Source: Streptomyces sp. SCSIO 30461 (GTDB lineage Bacteria > Actinomycetota > Actinomycetes > Streptomycetales > Streptomycetaceae). Taken from it: 64,000 nt of DNA. A program made the translations under genes and the position numbers. Position 1 is the first letter of the stretch. Each line of letters begins with the position of its first letter. This document shows positions 52,305 through 60,600 of this stretch, one piece after another. The notes under the pieces were generated by a model. The model did not search any database, was not told where the DNA came from, and saw nothing but the letters and a program-made list of their open reading frames with translations. The stretch covers positions 3,650,001-3,714,000 of the forward strand of contig NZ_CP146101.1 in assembly GCF_037023745.1 (NCBI RefSeq), read 5' to 3'.

Positions 52305-52332
52305 ATTTCCTGAGTTGCAGGGAGAAGGAATC

Positions 52333-52806
52333 ATGTCTCGTAATATCAACACCCACGCCCTTTCCCGGCCCAAGCGTCCGCGCTTCCGCCTCGTGGCGGT
52401 GCTCGCATCGGCCACGATGATCGGCGGGGCGGCCTTCTTTCCGGCCACTGCCATGGCCGACCCGAAGCCCGCCTCGCCCGTGGTCAGCCTCGCCGGCCAT
52501 CACCCTGAGGTCAGGGCCGGCACGGGTGGTGCCGGTGGTGACGGGATCTTCGGTGGCACGGGTGGTGCCGGTGGTGACGGGATCTTCGGTGGCACGGGTG
52601 GTGCCGGTGGTGACGGGATCTTCGGCGGCAAGGGCGGCAAGGGTGGCACCGGAGTCTTCGGTGGCAAGGGCGGTGCCGGTGGTGACGGGATCTTCGGTGG
52701 CACGGGTGGTGCCGGTGGTGACGGGATCTTCGGCGGCAAGGGCGGCCCAGGCGGTAACGGGGTCTTCGGCGGCACCGGCGGTCCGGGCGGCGTCGGCATC
52801 TTCTGA
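52333..52806 (+). CDS. Exported glycine-rich repeat protein (GGxGGxGGxGxF)
   Basis: 157 aa, GGAGAAGGA before the ATG. Signal peptide FRLVAVLASATMIGGAAFF, cleavage about AMADPKP. After a short spacer (PASPVVSLAGHHPEVRAG) the rest is eight 12-residue repeats GTGGAGGDGIFG / GKGGKGGTGVFG, ending in GVGIF. This resembles PE_PGRS-like and collagen-glycine-like arrays, with a Phe every 12 residues. Nothing else: no anchor, no Cys. Likely an extracellular structural or adhesive fibre. A 14-bp hairpin follows the stop. Confidence 0.82.
   Translation: MSRNINTHALSRPKRPRFRLVAVLASATMIGGAAFFPATAMADPKPASPVVSLAGHHPEVRAGTGGAGGDGIFGGTGGAGGDGIFGGTGGAGGDGIFGGKGGKGGTGVFGGKGGAGGDGIFGGTGGAGGDGIFGGKGGPGGNGVFGGTGGPGGVGIF
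52524..52803. repeat. 36-bp tandem coding repeat (8 units)
   Basis: DNA underlying the 12-residue glycine repeats. Several units are nearly identical at base level (the ggtgccggtggtgacggg core recurs), so recent expansion by slippage or recombination is likely, and copy number may vary among strains. Confidence 0.85.
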
Positions 52807-52856
52807 TCCCGGCCGTCCGATGGTCCGGCCCCTCACGTCCGGACCATCCCGCCCCT

Positions 52857-52888
52857 CATGGAGGCCCCGGTCTGCCGGGGCCTCCATG
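52857..52888 (+). terminator. Hairpin after the glycine-rich gene
   Basis: Perfect 14-bp stem (catggaggccccgg and complement), loop tctg, 51 bp after the stop. It could end or attenuate the cassette transcript before the third gene. Confidence 0.8.
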
Positions 52889-52939
52889 CACACGGCGGGT
52901 GAGAACAGCACCCCCCGGACCCACGAAATGGAGACCCTC

Positions 52940-53470
52940 ATGTCCGGAAACCTGTGGCAGCGTCCTGCCATCCTCATGACGACCGCGGCGGCCCTCGCCC
53001 TCGGCTCTGCGTGCGCCGCGACCCCGTCGCACAACTCCCCCACACCACCTCGTGCCGCTCGCGGCAACCATGCGGCTCATGGCACGGACAGCGGCGGGGA
53101 CGGTCTGCTCGGCCGACCGGGTGAGCCCGGAAAGCCCGGTGTGGGAGGGCGTGGCGGTGACGGCGGGCGCGGTGGCGACGCGCTCTTCGGGGGAACGGGA
53201 GGGCGTGGCGGTGACGGCGGTATCGGCGGACGGGGTGGCGACGGACGCGGTTGCCTGCGGCTGAGCGACCTGCCGGACAAGCCGAAGCAGAGACTCACGG
53301 TCGGGGACAGGGTGCGGATCGTGATGGTGGTCCTGTACGGGGACGCTACGAGCGCCGAAGTCGCGAGAAAGTACCAGCTCTCACAGAACGACGTCGACAC
53401 CTGGAAGGAGCAGTTCCTCGACGGGGACTGGTTCGCCCTGGCCGGTGTGGGACCGCCCTTCTCCTCCTGA
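52940..53470 (+). CDS. Exported glycine-rich protein fused to a transposase-type HTH
   Basis: 176 aa; ATG 52940 has GGAG six bases upstream. Signal-like start (LWQRPAILMTTAAALALGSA) with Cys31, imperfect lipobox. Then a Gly-rich tract with collagen-like GRPGEPGKPG and GGRGGDGGRGGDALFGG units (about 70-110). The last about 65 residues (DKPKQRLTVGDRVRIVMVVL, GDATSAEVARKYQLSQNDVD, TWKEQFLDG) match the helix-turn-helix of IS3/IS-type transposase OrfA proteins. A DNA-binding domain on an exported glycine-rich protein is unexpected; either a recent fusion, or export does not occur. The frame has no stop or frameshift at the junction. Confidence 0.75.
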   Translation: MSGNLWQRPAILMTTAAALALGSACAATPSHNSPTPPRAARGNHAAHGTDSGGDGLLGRPGEPGKPGVGGRGGDGGRGGDALFGGTGGRGGDGGIGGRGGDGRGCLRLSDLPDKPKQRLTVGDRVRIVMVVLYGDATSAEVARKYQLSQNDVDTWKEQFLDGDWFALAGVGPPFSS

Positions 53471-53583
53471 CGTATGACGTCGGCCGAGAGCCGCGGAGCC
53501 CGGCAGTGAGTGCCGGGGGCGGGCCGCTGTTCCTCGGCGCCGGGAACGCCCCGGGAGCTCGGTGCCCCGTACGACGTCATACG
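53471..53583. repeat. 11-bp inverted repeat pair
   Basis: cgtatgacgtc at 53471-53481 and gacgtcatacg at 53573-53583 flank 91 bp without a gene between the end of the HTH-fused gene and the end of the convergent UspA gene. Perfect arms; too widely spaced for a simple terminator. Confidence 0.6.
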
Positions 53584-53595
53584 GCATCACGCGAC

Positions 53596-54096
53596 TCAAC
53601 CGCAGTGATGCGGCCCGTGTGGTGACGGTGGCAGGGTGGATGCGCAGGGTGCCGCCTCCGGCCACACCAGCAGCACGGAGCACGGCGCATGGTCCACGAT
53701 GAAGCGGCCGGCGGGACTGAGGCTGGGCGGGCCGAGGTGCGAGCGGTCGCCGTCGCGGGCGATGACCAGCAGCTCGGCGCCTTCGGCTGCCGCGACGACC
53801 TCCCGCTCTGCGCGTCCCTGACGTTCCTCGCGGGTGCAGGGACGTCCCAGCCGGTCGGCCGCCGCGGCGAGCAACAGCTCGGCGGACACCGCGGCGATGT
53901 GCTCCATCTCCGTACCCGGATCGAGATCGGGACGGGCACGGCCCAGCAGCCCGGCGTACGCGCCACGGGCTGCGCCCGGAACCTCCGGACCCGAGACATG
54001 AAGCAGCACGATGTCGGCGTCCTCCGGCGCGTGGGCACGGACCGCGTCGACACACGCGGGCCAGGTTCCCTCCATGATCCAGGCGATGACGGTCAT
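53596..54096 (-). CDS. Universal stress protein (UspA family)
   Basis: 166 aa; GGAGG for the ATG 54096 lies inside the end of the upstream transporter gene, a 5-bp gap, so they are an operon. UspA fold: MTVIAWIMEGTWPACVDAVR, DIVLLHVSG, ELLVIARDGDRSHLGPPSLS, FIVDHAPCSVLLVW. Contains the late G-2x-G-9x-G(S/T)-like region in degraded form, so ATP binding is uncertain. Position suggests a regulatory or stress partner of the transporter. Confidence 0.88.
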   Translation of the reverse strand: MTVIAWIMEGTWPACVDAVRAHAPEDADIVLLHVSGPEVPGAARGAYAGLLGRARPDLDPGTEMEHIAAVSAELLLAAAADRLGRPCTREERQGRAEREVVAAAEGAELLVIARDGDRSHLGPPSLSPAGRFIVDHAPCSVLLVWPEAAPCASTLPPSPHGPHHCG

Positions 54097-54101
54097 GGTG
54101 T

Positions 54102-55439
54102 TCAGCCTCCGATCACTTGGAGCGATGCCCACAGCGCCAGTACCGACAGCAGCAGCGCCGCGGGCACGGTGAGCAGCCCGAGGCGGGTGAACTCGCCCAG
54201 ATCCACCTCGGTGTCGTGTTCGCGCACGATACGCCGCCACAACAACGTGGCGAGTGAACCGGCGTAGGTGAGGTTGGGCCCGATGTTCACACCCAGCAGC
54301 ACGGCGAGTACGGCGCCTGGCCCGACAGAGGCGGTCAGCGGCAGCAGCACCAGCACGGCAGGCAGGTTGTTGATGACGTTGGCCAGTACGGCCGCGAGCG
54401 CCGCGACGGCCAGCAGTGCGGCCAGCCCGGTACCGTCCGGCACCACGTGGTCCAGCACATCGGCAAGACCGTTGTCCACGACGGCACGTACCACGATCCC
54501 CAGAGCCAGGACGAACGCGAGGAACGGCACCGCCGATGCCCGCACGATCGCGGTGGGGGTGGTGTCGCGCCGATTCAGCGCCCGGCAGGCGAGCACCGCG
54601 GCGCCGGCCGCCGCCGCCCATGCCGGGCTGATCCCGAACGTGGACGTCACTACGAACCCAGCCAGCGTGCACACGACCGTGGCCAGGGCGAACACCGGCA
54701 CCTCGCCGACCGGCGGGGTCCCCGGCAGCTGTGCCCCGGCGTCCAGGTCGGTCGCGAAGAACCGCCTGATGACGATGTACTCGACTCCGACAGCCACCAG
54801 CCAGGGCAGCGCCATGAGCGCGGCGAAGCGGGTGAAGCTCAAGCCGCTGGCGGCGAAAGCGAGCAGGTTGGTCAGGTTGGACACCGGCAGGAGCAGCGAG
54901 GCGGTGTTGGAGAGATGAGTGCAGGCGTACACGTGAGGTTTCGGCCGGGCGCCGAGGCGGGCGGCGGTGGCGAACACCACGGGGGTCAGTAGCACCACCG
55001 TCGCGTCCAGGCTGAGCACCGCGGTGATCAGCGAGGCCGCGGTGAACACATGGAGCAGCAGCCGCCGCGGCCGTCCCGCCGCAGCGCGGGCCATCCAGGC
55101 ACCGCATGCCCCGAACAGGCCCTCGTCATCACACAACTGAGCCAGCACCAGCACAGCCGCCAGGAAGCCGATGACCGGACCGAGACGTGCGGCCTCCTCC
55201 GCCGCGTGGTCGAAGGAGATCGCACCGGTCGCGACCACCAGCACCGCGGCCGGAACGGCGACCACGGCCTCCGGCCAGCCCCACGGGCGCATCACGGCAC
55301 AGGCCAGGACCGCCACGAGCAGTACGGCGGACAGTGTTTCTGCAAGCGGGGCGCTCAGGGCAGGGGCCTTTCCGGAGAAAGCGCGATGACGGAAGACGGG
55401 CTGCCTCCGTACCGTCAGCAGTATGAACGCCGTGAGCAC
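54102..55439 (-). CDS. ArsB/NhaD-type ion transporter (IT superfamily)
   Basis: About 445 aa. The start is uncertain: GTG 55439 gives an odd N-terminus (MLTAFILLTVRRQPVFRHR), and no better start is in frame before the first helix ETLSAVLLVAVLACAVM. About 11 membrane segments. Conserved family segments: FDHAAEEAARLGPVIGFLAA, SLDATVVLLTPVVFATA, THLSNTASLLLPVSNLTNLL, VINNLPAVLVLLPLT and VNIGPNLTYAGSLATLLWRR. This fits the ArsB arsenite/NhaD Na+/H+ antiporter branch, ion not readable. The 5' end overlaps a divergent exonuclease fragment. Confidence 0.87.
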   Translation of the reverse strand: MLTAFILLTVRRQPVFRHRAFSGKAPALSAPLAETLSAVLLVAVLACAVMRPWGWPEAVVAVPAAVLVVATGAISFDHAAEEAARLGPVIGFLAAVLVLAQLCDDEGLFGACGAWMARAAAGRPRRLLLHVFTAASLITAVLSLDATVVLLTPVVFATAARLGARPKPHVYACTHLSNTASLLLPVSNLTNLLAFAASGLSFTRFAALMALPWLVAVGVEYIVIRRFFATDLDAGAQLPGTPPVGEVPVFALATVVCTLAGFVVTSTFGISPAWAAAAGAAVLACRALNRRDTTPTAIVRASAVPFLAFVLALGIVVRAVVDNGLADVLDHVVPDGTGLAALLAVAALAAVLANVINNLPAVLVLLPLTASVGPGAVLAVLLGVNIGPNLTYAGSLATLLWRRIVREHDTEVDLGEFTRLGLLTVPAALLLSVLALWASLQVIGG

Positions 55440-55620
55440 ACAAGGATCAGGAAGACTGCTGCCGAGTGTCGTGGATGTCGAGGCCACCTGCTGGGACGGT
55501 GGGCCGCTGCCCGGGGCGGTCAGCGAGATCATCGAAATCGGACTGACGGTGGTCGACCTCGACAGGGCCGAACGGGTGGCCCGCCCGGGGCGCCTGGCCC
55601 CGATCCACCGGCTGAAGCCG
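55423..55620 (+). pseudogene. Truncated DEDD 3'-5' exonuclease (ERI-1/KapD type)
   Basis: The N-terminal about 60 residues read LPSVVDVEATCWDGGPLPGA then VSEIIEIGLTVVDLD, with the first catalytic D-x-E of the DEDDh exonuclease family. Soon after, the frame runs into the end of the convergent reductase gene and ends as noise. The remaining three catalytic acids and the His are missing. It overlaps the 5' end of the ArsB-type gene. A truncated relic. Confidence 0.75.
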
Positions 55621-55625
55621 GAATC

Positions 55626-56636
55626 TCAGTGGGCCGGCGGAGTGTGGTCGGAGGGCACCGCCTCTTCCGGGGCGACCGGCTCGGGCGCCGTGCCCTCGCC
55701 GAACGGATGCCCGCCGAGCGACGCACGGTCGTGGGGCGCGAGCCAGTTCTCCAGGTTCGGGCCCACCGGCACGATCCCCGTCGGGTTGATGTCCCGGTGC
55801 ACCTGGTAGTAGTGCCGCTTGATGTGGTCGAAGTCCACCGTGTCGCCGAAGCCTGGAGTCTGGAACAGGTCCCGCGCGTATGCCCAGAGCAGCGGCATCT
55901 CCGCCAGCTTCAGCCGGTTGCACTTGAAGTGACCGTGGTAGACGGTGTCGAAGCGCACCAGCGTGGTGAACAGCCGCACGTCCGCCTCGGTGATCGTGTC
56001 GCCCACGAGGTAGCGGGATCGTTCGAGTCGCTCGGAGAGCCGGTCGAGCCGGTCGAACAGACGCCGGTAGGCCTTGGCGTACGACTCCTGAGAGCCGGCG
56101 AATCCCGCTCGGTAGACGCCGTTGTTCACGTCCTTGTACACCACGTCGTTCACCGCGTCGATCTCCGCGCGCAGCGCGGGCGGATACAGGAGCGGTGCCC
56201 CCTCGCGGTGGTAGGGCTCCCACTCCACCGACATGTCGATGGTGATCTGCGGGAAGTCGTTGGTCACCACCTGGCCCGTCGGTACGTCGACGATCGCGGG
56301 GACCGTGATGCCCCGGTCGTACCCCGGGTCGCGGGCGAAGTACGCCTCCTGGAGCCGTTCGATGCCGAGCACCGGATCGCGTCCGCCCGGGTCGAGGTCG
56401 AACGTCCAACTGCGCTTGTCGTGGGTGGGCCCAGCGATGCCCATCGGCAGCACTCGCTCGAGCCCGAGCAGCCGCCGCACGATCACCGCCCGGCTCGCCC
56501 ACGGACAGGCGCGGCTGACCACCAGGCGGTACCTCCCCGGCTCCACCGGGAAGCCGTCGCGTCCATCGGCGGTGATCCGGGTGGTGAGATACCTGCTGTC
56601 GCGCGCATACTCGCCACCCGGTTCCACATAGGTCAC
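55626..56636 (-). CDS. Glutathionyl/mycothiol-hydroquinone reductase-type GST
   Basis: 336 aa from GTG 56636. GST-Xi family: N-terminal thioredoxin-like half with catalytic Cys in VVSRACPWASRAVIVRRLL, THDKRSWTFD, VTNDFPQITIDMSVEW; C-terminal helical half with FDRLDRLSERLERSRYLVGD and CNRLKLAEMPLLWAYARDLF. In other bacteria it reduces glutathionyl-hydroquinones; actinobacteria lack glutathione, so mycothiol is the likely partner. C-terminal tail is Pro/Glu-rich. Its 3' end abuts the truncated exonuclease. Confidence 0.92.
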   Translation of the reverse strand: MTYVEPGGEYARDSRYLTTRITADGRDGFPVEPGRYRLVVSRACPWASRAVIVRRLLGLERVLPMGIAGPTHDKRSWTFDLDPGGRDPVLGIERLQEAYFARDPGYDRGITVPAIVDVPTGQVVTNDFPQITIDMSVEWEPYHREGAPLLYPPALRAEIDAVNDVVYKDVNNGVYRAGFAGSQESYAKAYRRLFDRLDRLSERLERSRYLVGDTITEADVRLFTTLVRFDTVYHGHFKCNRLKLAEMPLLWAYARDLFQTPGFGDTVDFDHIKRHYYQVHRDINPTGIVPVGPNLENWLAPHDRASLGGHPFGEGTAPEPVAPEEAVPSDHTPPAH

Positions 56637-56748
56637 AACGGAGCCCTACCCCGCGGGCGGCGGAACGAAAATTCGTACGGTGCACGGAAAGAGTTCGGCG
56701 GCTCCACATGGGAAAACTGCGTGGGACATCGTGTCGGCGAGTGAGCGG

Positions 56749-56998
56749 CTACGGACGTGTGGCCGGGGCCGTCCGCGCACGGGCGCGGGTTCCCCGGGTG
56801 TGCAGCCACCATCCGGCGACGGCGTAGACGAAGGTGACGTAGAGGAGGACCGCGAGAGCCGCCCCGGCGACGGTGAGGCCGATCCTCGTGGCCGCGAACT
56901 CCCAGTCGCCCCGTGCCGTGCTGCATTCCGAGGAACCGGGAGACGACGGTGAGACACAGCGTCCACCAGCCGTGGCGGAAGGGTCCGACCAACTGCAT
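56749..56998 (-). pseudogene. Frameshifted small membrane-protein gene
   Basis: One frame starts MQLVGPFRHGWWTLCLTVVS; the continuation with sense is in another frame, GDWEFAATRIGLTVAGAALA then VLLYVTFVYAVAGWWLHTRG, ending at 56749. Together they would make an about 80-residue two-helix membrane protein. No start codon serves the second part alone. Probably one frameshift near 56930. Confidence 0.5.
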
Positions 56999-57041
56999 CG
57001 CGGGCCGTCGCCCCCGGCAGGTCGTGCACCGGTTTCGCGGC

Positions 57042-58922
57042 TCAGTTGCGGCGCAGCACACGGTTGGCGGATGTGGCGGCGACGGTGGCCAGGAGCCAGC
57101 CCGAGCAGATGAGGAGGAAGGCGAGCCACTGGTAAGGGCCATCCGCCGCGTAGAAGCGGTCCTGGCCCAAGTCGGTGAGGGGTATGAGCAGGTCGAGCGT
57201 GTACAGCGGTGCGTTGAACGCGGGGTACGGTCCGTCGCCGACCGGTTTCGGATGGTGCGCGGAGAACAACGCCGACCCCAGGCCCAACAGCAGCAGGAGC
57301 AGCCACACCGCTCGCCGGGGCAGGTAGCCGTAGCCGATCACCAGGTCCTGGAGCAGCCCCCAGAGCCGCTGCGGTGCTGGCAGCGTGGCGCGCAGCCGCC
57401 GGTGTTTGGCGAGCAGCACGGTCCGGGCGTCGGTGTCCCGGCCGATGCGCTGGTAGTGGGCGGCGAGCTGCTCGTACGGCTGCGGGACGAAGCCCGCGGG
57501 GTCCCTTGCGAGCCAGGAGAGGCGATCGGCGGCGGAGACCCGGCCGGGCAGCGCGTCGTACTGCAGGCCGTCCAGCACGAGCGCGCGCGGCCAGGTGGTG
57601 CGGTCGTCCCACAGGACGCCGAACTTGGCGAAGCTCATATGGACGCAGCCGGTCGGAGCCTCACGCAACCGCAGCGCGAGCTCCGGAGCGGTGACGCGCC
57701 GCAGTATCAACGCGTCCCCGTTCCGGGGAGCGGAGATCGTCGCCCCGTTGAAGGAGATGCGGCTGGCCACGGCGGCGCTGCTGAGCCACACACTGCCCCG
57801 CGCGGTGATGTTTTGGCAGTCGATCCGTGCCCCCACCACCAGGTTGCGCGCCCGGAGCGCCATGCCGTCGTGGCCGGTGAGCACAGCGCCTTCCAGCAGC
57901 AGCGAACCGCCGATCCTGGCTCCGGAGAACTCCAGTGCGCCCACCGCGACAAGCCCGCGACGCGCGTGGAGGTCCCCTTCGACCTGCAGGCGGAACGCCC
58001 GGATCGCCGGGCCGTCGTGATGGGTCAACTGTGCGCCGTCCAGGTTGACCGTGCCCCGGATCTGGGTGTCGCGCAGATCGATGCAGCCGTCCACCCGCAC
58101 ACCCTCGCCGCCTTGCAGATTGCCGTCCACGGTCGCGCACACCAGCCCCAGCGCGGTCTGGCCGCGGCCGGTGCCCCTGCCCGTCAGCGTCGCCTCCTCG
58201 ATGTGCACCGAACCGCCGACGGACGCGCGGTAGAGGTTGATCGGTCCCTCGTTGACGAAGCCCCGGTCGAGGTGGAGGCTGCCTCCGACGACGAGTTCGG
58301 GTGCTCGCAGGCGGGCTTCAGGGCCGAGTAGCCGCGCGGCGCGGAAGCCCAGGTACTCCTGGATGTTCGCGCTGCCCAGGTCGACGGCGCCTTCGCAACG
58401 CAGCCCGCTCGCGGACATCCCCTGCTCCACACTCAGCGACTGGGCGTCCAGAGCGGGGCGGCCCGGCAGGGCCTCCAGCCTGGACCCGTCGAGGCTCAGC
58501 CAGGCACCGACGGTGAAGGAGCGCAGGTCGAGGGTGCCGGTCACCCGGCAGTCGACGAACTTCGCCTCCCGGGCGGTCGCCGCACCACTGGCCGCGAGTC
58601 CGGGCAGGTCACAACCGATCAGTACGAGGGCGTCCAGCCGGGCGCCGCGCAGGATCAGTGGGCTCTCGAAGCCGCACCGATGCATGCGGACGGGCACGGC
58701 GACGCCGACATCCGCGAGATCGAGCCCACCGGTGATCCTGGCGCCCCGCAGATGGAGCCTCGCCGTCTGACCGGTCTCCGGAGCAGGGGCGGTGAGCAGC
58801 AGTGACCGTACAGCGGCTGCCCCGACCTCGGTGGCATCGCACCACTCACCGCGGCGGTACTGCCGCCACATGTGCTGCTCGTCCGCGGTCCAGTGGTCCG
58901 GCGGGCTGAGGGGCGGCGTCAC
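57042..58922 (-). CDS. Large beta-helix-like repeat protein with C-terminal membrane segments
   Basis: 626 aa from GTG 58922 (GGAGAGG rather far upstream). Residues about 55-430 are degenerate repeats of the form G(A/S)x(I/L)xGxLxLxG (ARLHLRGARITGGLDLADVG, GSVHIEEATLTGRG, CIDLRDTQIRGTVNLDGAQL) that predict a right-handed beta-helix. After a helical region (YEQLAAHYQRIGRDTDARTV) come two hydrophobic segments (AVWLLLLLLGLGSALF; WLAFLLICSGWLLATVAA). No signal peptide, so the helix probably lies in the cytoplasm. Older databases call such proteins oxidoreductases without visible reason. Function unknown. Confidence 0.8.
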   Translation of the reverse strand: MTPPLSPPDHWTADEQHMWRQYRRGEWCDATEVGAAAVRSLLLTAPAPETGQTARLHLRGARITGGLDLADVGVAVPVRMHRCGFESPLILRGARLDALVLIGCDLPGLAASGAATAREAKFVDCRVTGTLDLRSFTVGAWLSLDGSRLEALPGRPALDAQSLSVEQGMSASGLRCEGAVDLGSANIQEYLGFRAARLLGPEARLRAPELVVGGSLHLDRGFVNEGPINLYRASVGGSVHIEEATLTGRGTGRGQTALGLVCATVDGNLQGGEGVRVDGCIDLRDTQIRGTVNLDGAQLTHHDGPAIRAFRLQVEGDLHARRGLVAVGALEFSGARIGGSLLLEGAVLTGHDGMALRARNLVVGARIDCQNITARGSVWLSSAAVASRISFNGATISAPRNGDALILRRVTAPELALRLREAPTGCVHMSFAKFGVLWDDRTTWPRALVLDGLQYDALPGRVSAADRLSWLARDPAGFVPQPYEQLAAHYQRIGRDTDARTVLLAKHRRLRATLPAPQRLWGLLQDLVIGYGYLPRRAVWLLLLLLGLGSALFSAHHPKPVGDGPYPAFNAPLYTLDLLIPLTDLGQDRFYAADGPYQWLAFLLICSGWLLATVAATSANRVLRRN

Positions 58923-59019
58923 CGTTGTCGGGTCCTCTCCGGTCCGGGCGGTGCGGTGCCGGTGTGCGGCTCCCGCGGCCCGGCGCGGCTGTCCTCAGCC
59001 GCCCCAACAGTCAATCACG

Positions 59020-60495
59020 TCAACGAAGTTGACCGGCTTCCAGGTCGGCGTTCAGACCGGAGTCCAGACCGGTCTCCGGCCCAGGGGCGTGCGGCCGGGC
59101 GAGGTTGGCCGGGCGCAGGATGCGCTGGAGCTCCTCCTTCGTGAGCAGCTTCCTGTCGAGCACGAGGTCCTGGACGCTCCGGCCCGTGACGAGTGCCTCC
59201 TGCGCGACAGCCGTGGCCTGCTCGTACCCGATGTGCGGGTTCAGTGCGGTCGCCAGACCGATCGAGCAGCCGACGAGGCGTGCGAGGTGCTCGCGGTTGG
59301 CGGTGATGCCCGAGACACAACGCTCGGCGAGGGTCGCGCAACCGGCCGTCAGATGGGTCAGGCTCTTCAGCAGGCTGTGCGCGATCAGCGGCTCGAAGGC
59401 GTTGAGCTGGAGCTGTCCGGCCTCGGCGGCCATGGTCACCGCCATGTCATTGCCGACGACCTCGAAGGCTATCTGGTTGACCACCTCGGGTATGACCGGG
59501 TTGACCTTGCCCGGCATGATGCTGGAACCCGCCTGCACCGGCGGCAGGTTGATCTCGGCGAGCCCCGCGCGCGGGCCGCAGGAGAGCAGCCGGAGGTCGT
59601 TGCAGGTCTTGGAGAGTTTGACGGCGACCCGCTTCAGCACGCCCGACAACTGGACGAACGCTCCGGCGTCCTGAGTCGCCTCCACCAGGTCGGCGGCGAC
59701 GGCGAGCGGAAGTCCGGTGAGGTCCCGCACGTGGTGGCAGGCCAGTTCCGCGTACCGGGGGTGGGCGTTGAGCCCGGTTCCGATGGCGGTGCCACCGAGG
59801 TTGATCTCACGGATCAGAGCCCGCGCCTCGGTGAGGCGCTGGCGGTCCTCGTCGAGCATGACGGCGTAGGTGGCGAACTCCTGGCCCAGCGTCATGGGGA
59901 CCGCGTCCTGGAGCTGCGTACGGCCCATCTTGAGCACATCCGCGAACTCCTCGGCCTTCGCGGCGAACGCGGTGCGCAGCCGGAGCATGGCGTCCAGCAG
60001 GCGCTGGGCGGCGAAGTCGAGGGCGATCTTCACGGCGGTGGGGTAGACGTCGTTGGTGCTCTGCCCCGCGTTGACGTGTTCCAGAGGGTGCAGGACCGCG
60101 TAGTTCCCCTTCCGCTCGCCGAGGAGTTCCAACGCGCGGTTGGCGATGACCTCGTTGGCGTTCATGTTGGTCGATGTGCCCGCGCCGCCCTGGATCACAT
60201 CGACCACGAACTGGTCGTGGAGTTTCCCCGAACGGATCTCCGTACAGGCGGCGATGATCGCGTCCGCGCGTGCGGTCGTCAGCAGACCGAGGTCGCGGTT
60301 CGCCAGGGCCGCGGCCTGCTTGACGCAGGCGAGTGCGGTGACCAGGTCCGGGTAGCACGAGATCGGTGTGCCGGTGATGGGGAAGTTCTCCACCGCCCGA
60401 AGGGTGTGCACTCCGTAGTAGGCGTCTGCGGGGACGTCGCGGTCACCCAGCAGGTCGTGCTCGGTGCGGAACGGTGGGCTGGCGGGCGCGGCCAT
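59020..60495 (-). CDS. aspA: Aspartate ammonia-lyase
   Basis: 491 aa, GGAG about 10 bases before the ATG. Fumarase/aspartase superfamily: GAGTSTNMNANEVIANRA, HPLEHVNAGQSTNDVYPTA, LQDAVPMTLGQEF and the signature GSSIMPGKVNP (about 323-333). Converts L-aspartate to fumarate and ammonia. The last about 25 residues (PGPETGLDSGLNADLEAGQL) extend beyond the normal end. It follows ansA by 105 bp on the same strand, giving asparagine to aspartate to fumarate. Confidence 0.93.
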   Translation of the reverse strand: MAAPASPPFRTEHDLLGDRDVPADAYYGVHTLRAVENFPITGTPISCYPDLVTALACVKQAAALANRDLGLLTTARADAIIAACTEIRSGKLHDQFVVDVIQGGAGTSTNMNANEVIANRALELLGERKGNYAVLHPLEHVNAGQSTNDVYPTAVKIALDFAAQRLLDAMLRLRTAFAAKAEEFADVLKMGRTQLQDAVPMTLGQEFATYAVMLDEDRQRLTEARALIREINLGGTAIGTGLNAHPRYAELACHHVRDLTGLPLAVAADLVEATQDAGAFVQLSGVLKRVAVKLSKTCNDLRLLSCGPRAGLAEINLPPVQAGSSIMPGKVNPVIPEVVNQIAFEVVGNDMAVTMAAEAGQLQLNAFEPLIAHSLLKSLTHLTAGCATLAERCVSGITANREHLARLVGCSIGLATALNPHIGYEQATAVAQEALVTGRSVQDLVLDRKLLTKEELQRILRPANLARPHAPGPETGLDSGLNADLEAGQLR

Positions 60496-60600
60496 GGGCT
60501 GAGGGCTCCAGATAGGGCGAAGGTGGACCCGAGGGTGGACTCGGGGGTTGCAGGGCTGTCTGCTCCGGGGTCGCCGGGGCCTTTCGCGGCGCTGGAGCGC

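Noticed and set aside
52500..52799. Proline-rich minus-strand frame over the glycine repeats
   Set aside because: It is the mirror of the GGxGGx repeat (PPxPPx); the plus strand has signal peptide and ribosome site.
53881..55107. Minus-strand frame joined upstream of the UspA gene
   Set aside because: Upstream part is the ArsB-type gene read out of frame; the transporter frame has membrane helices and family motifs.
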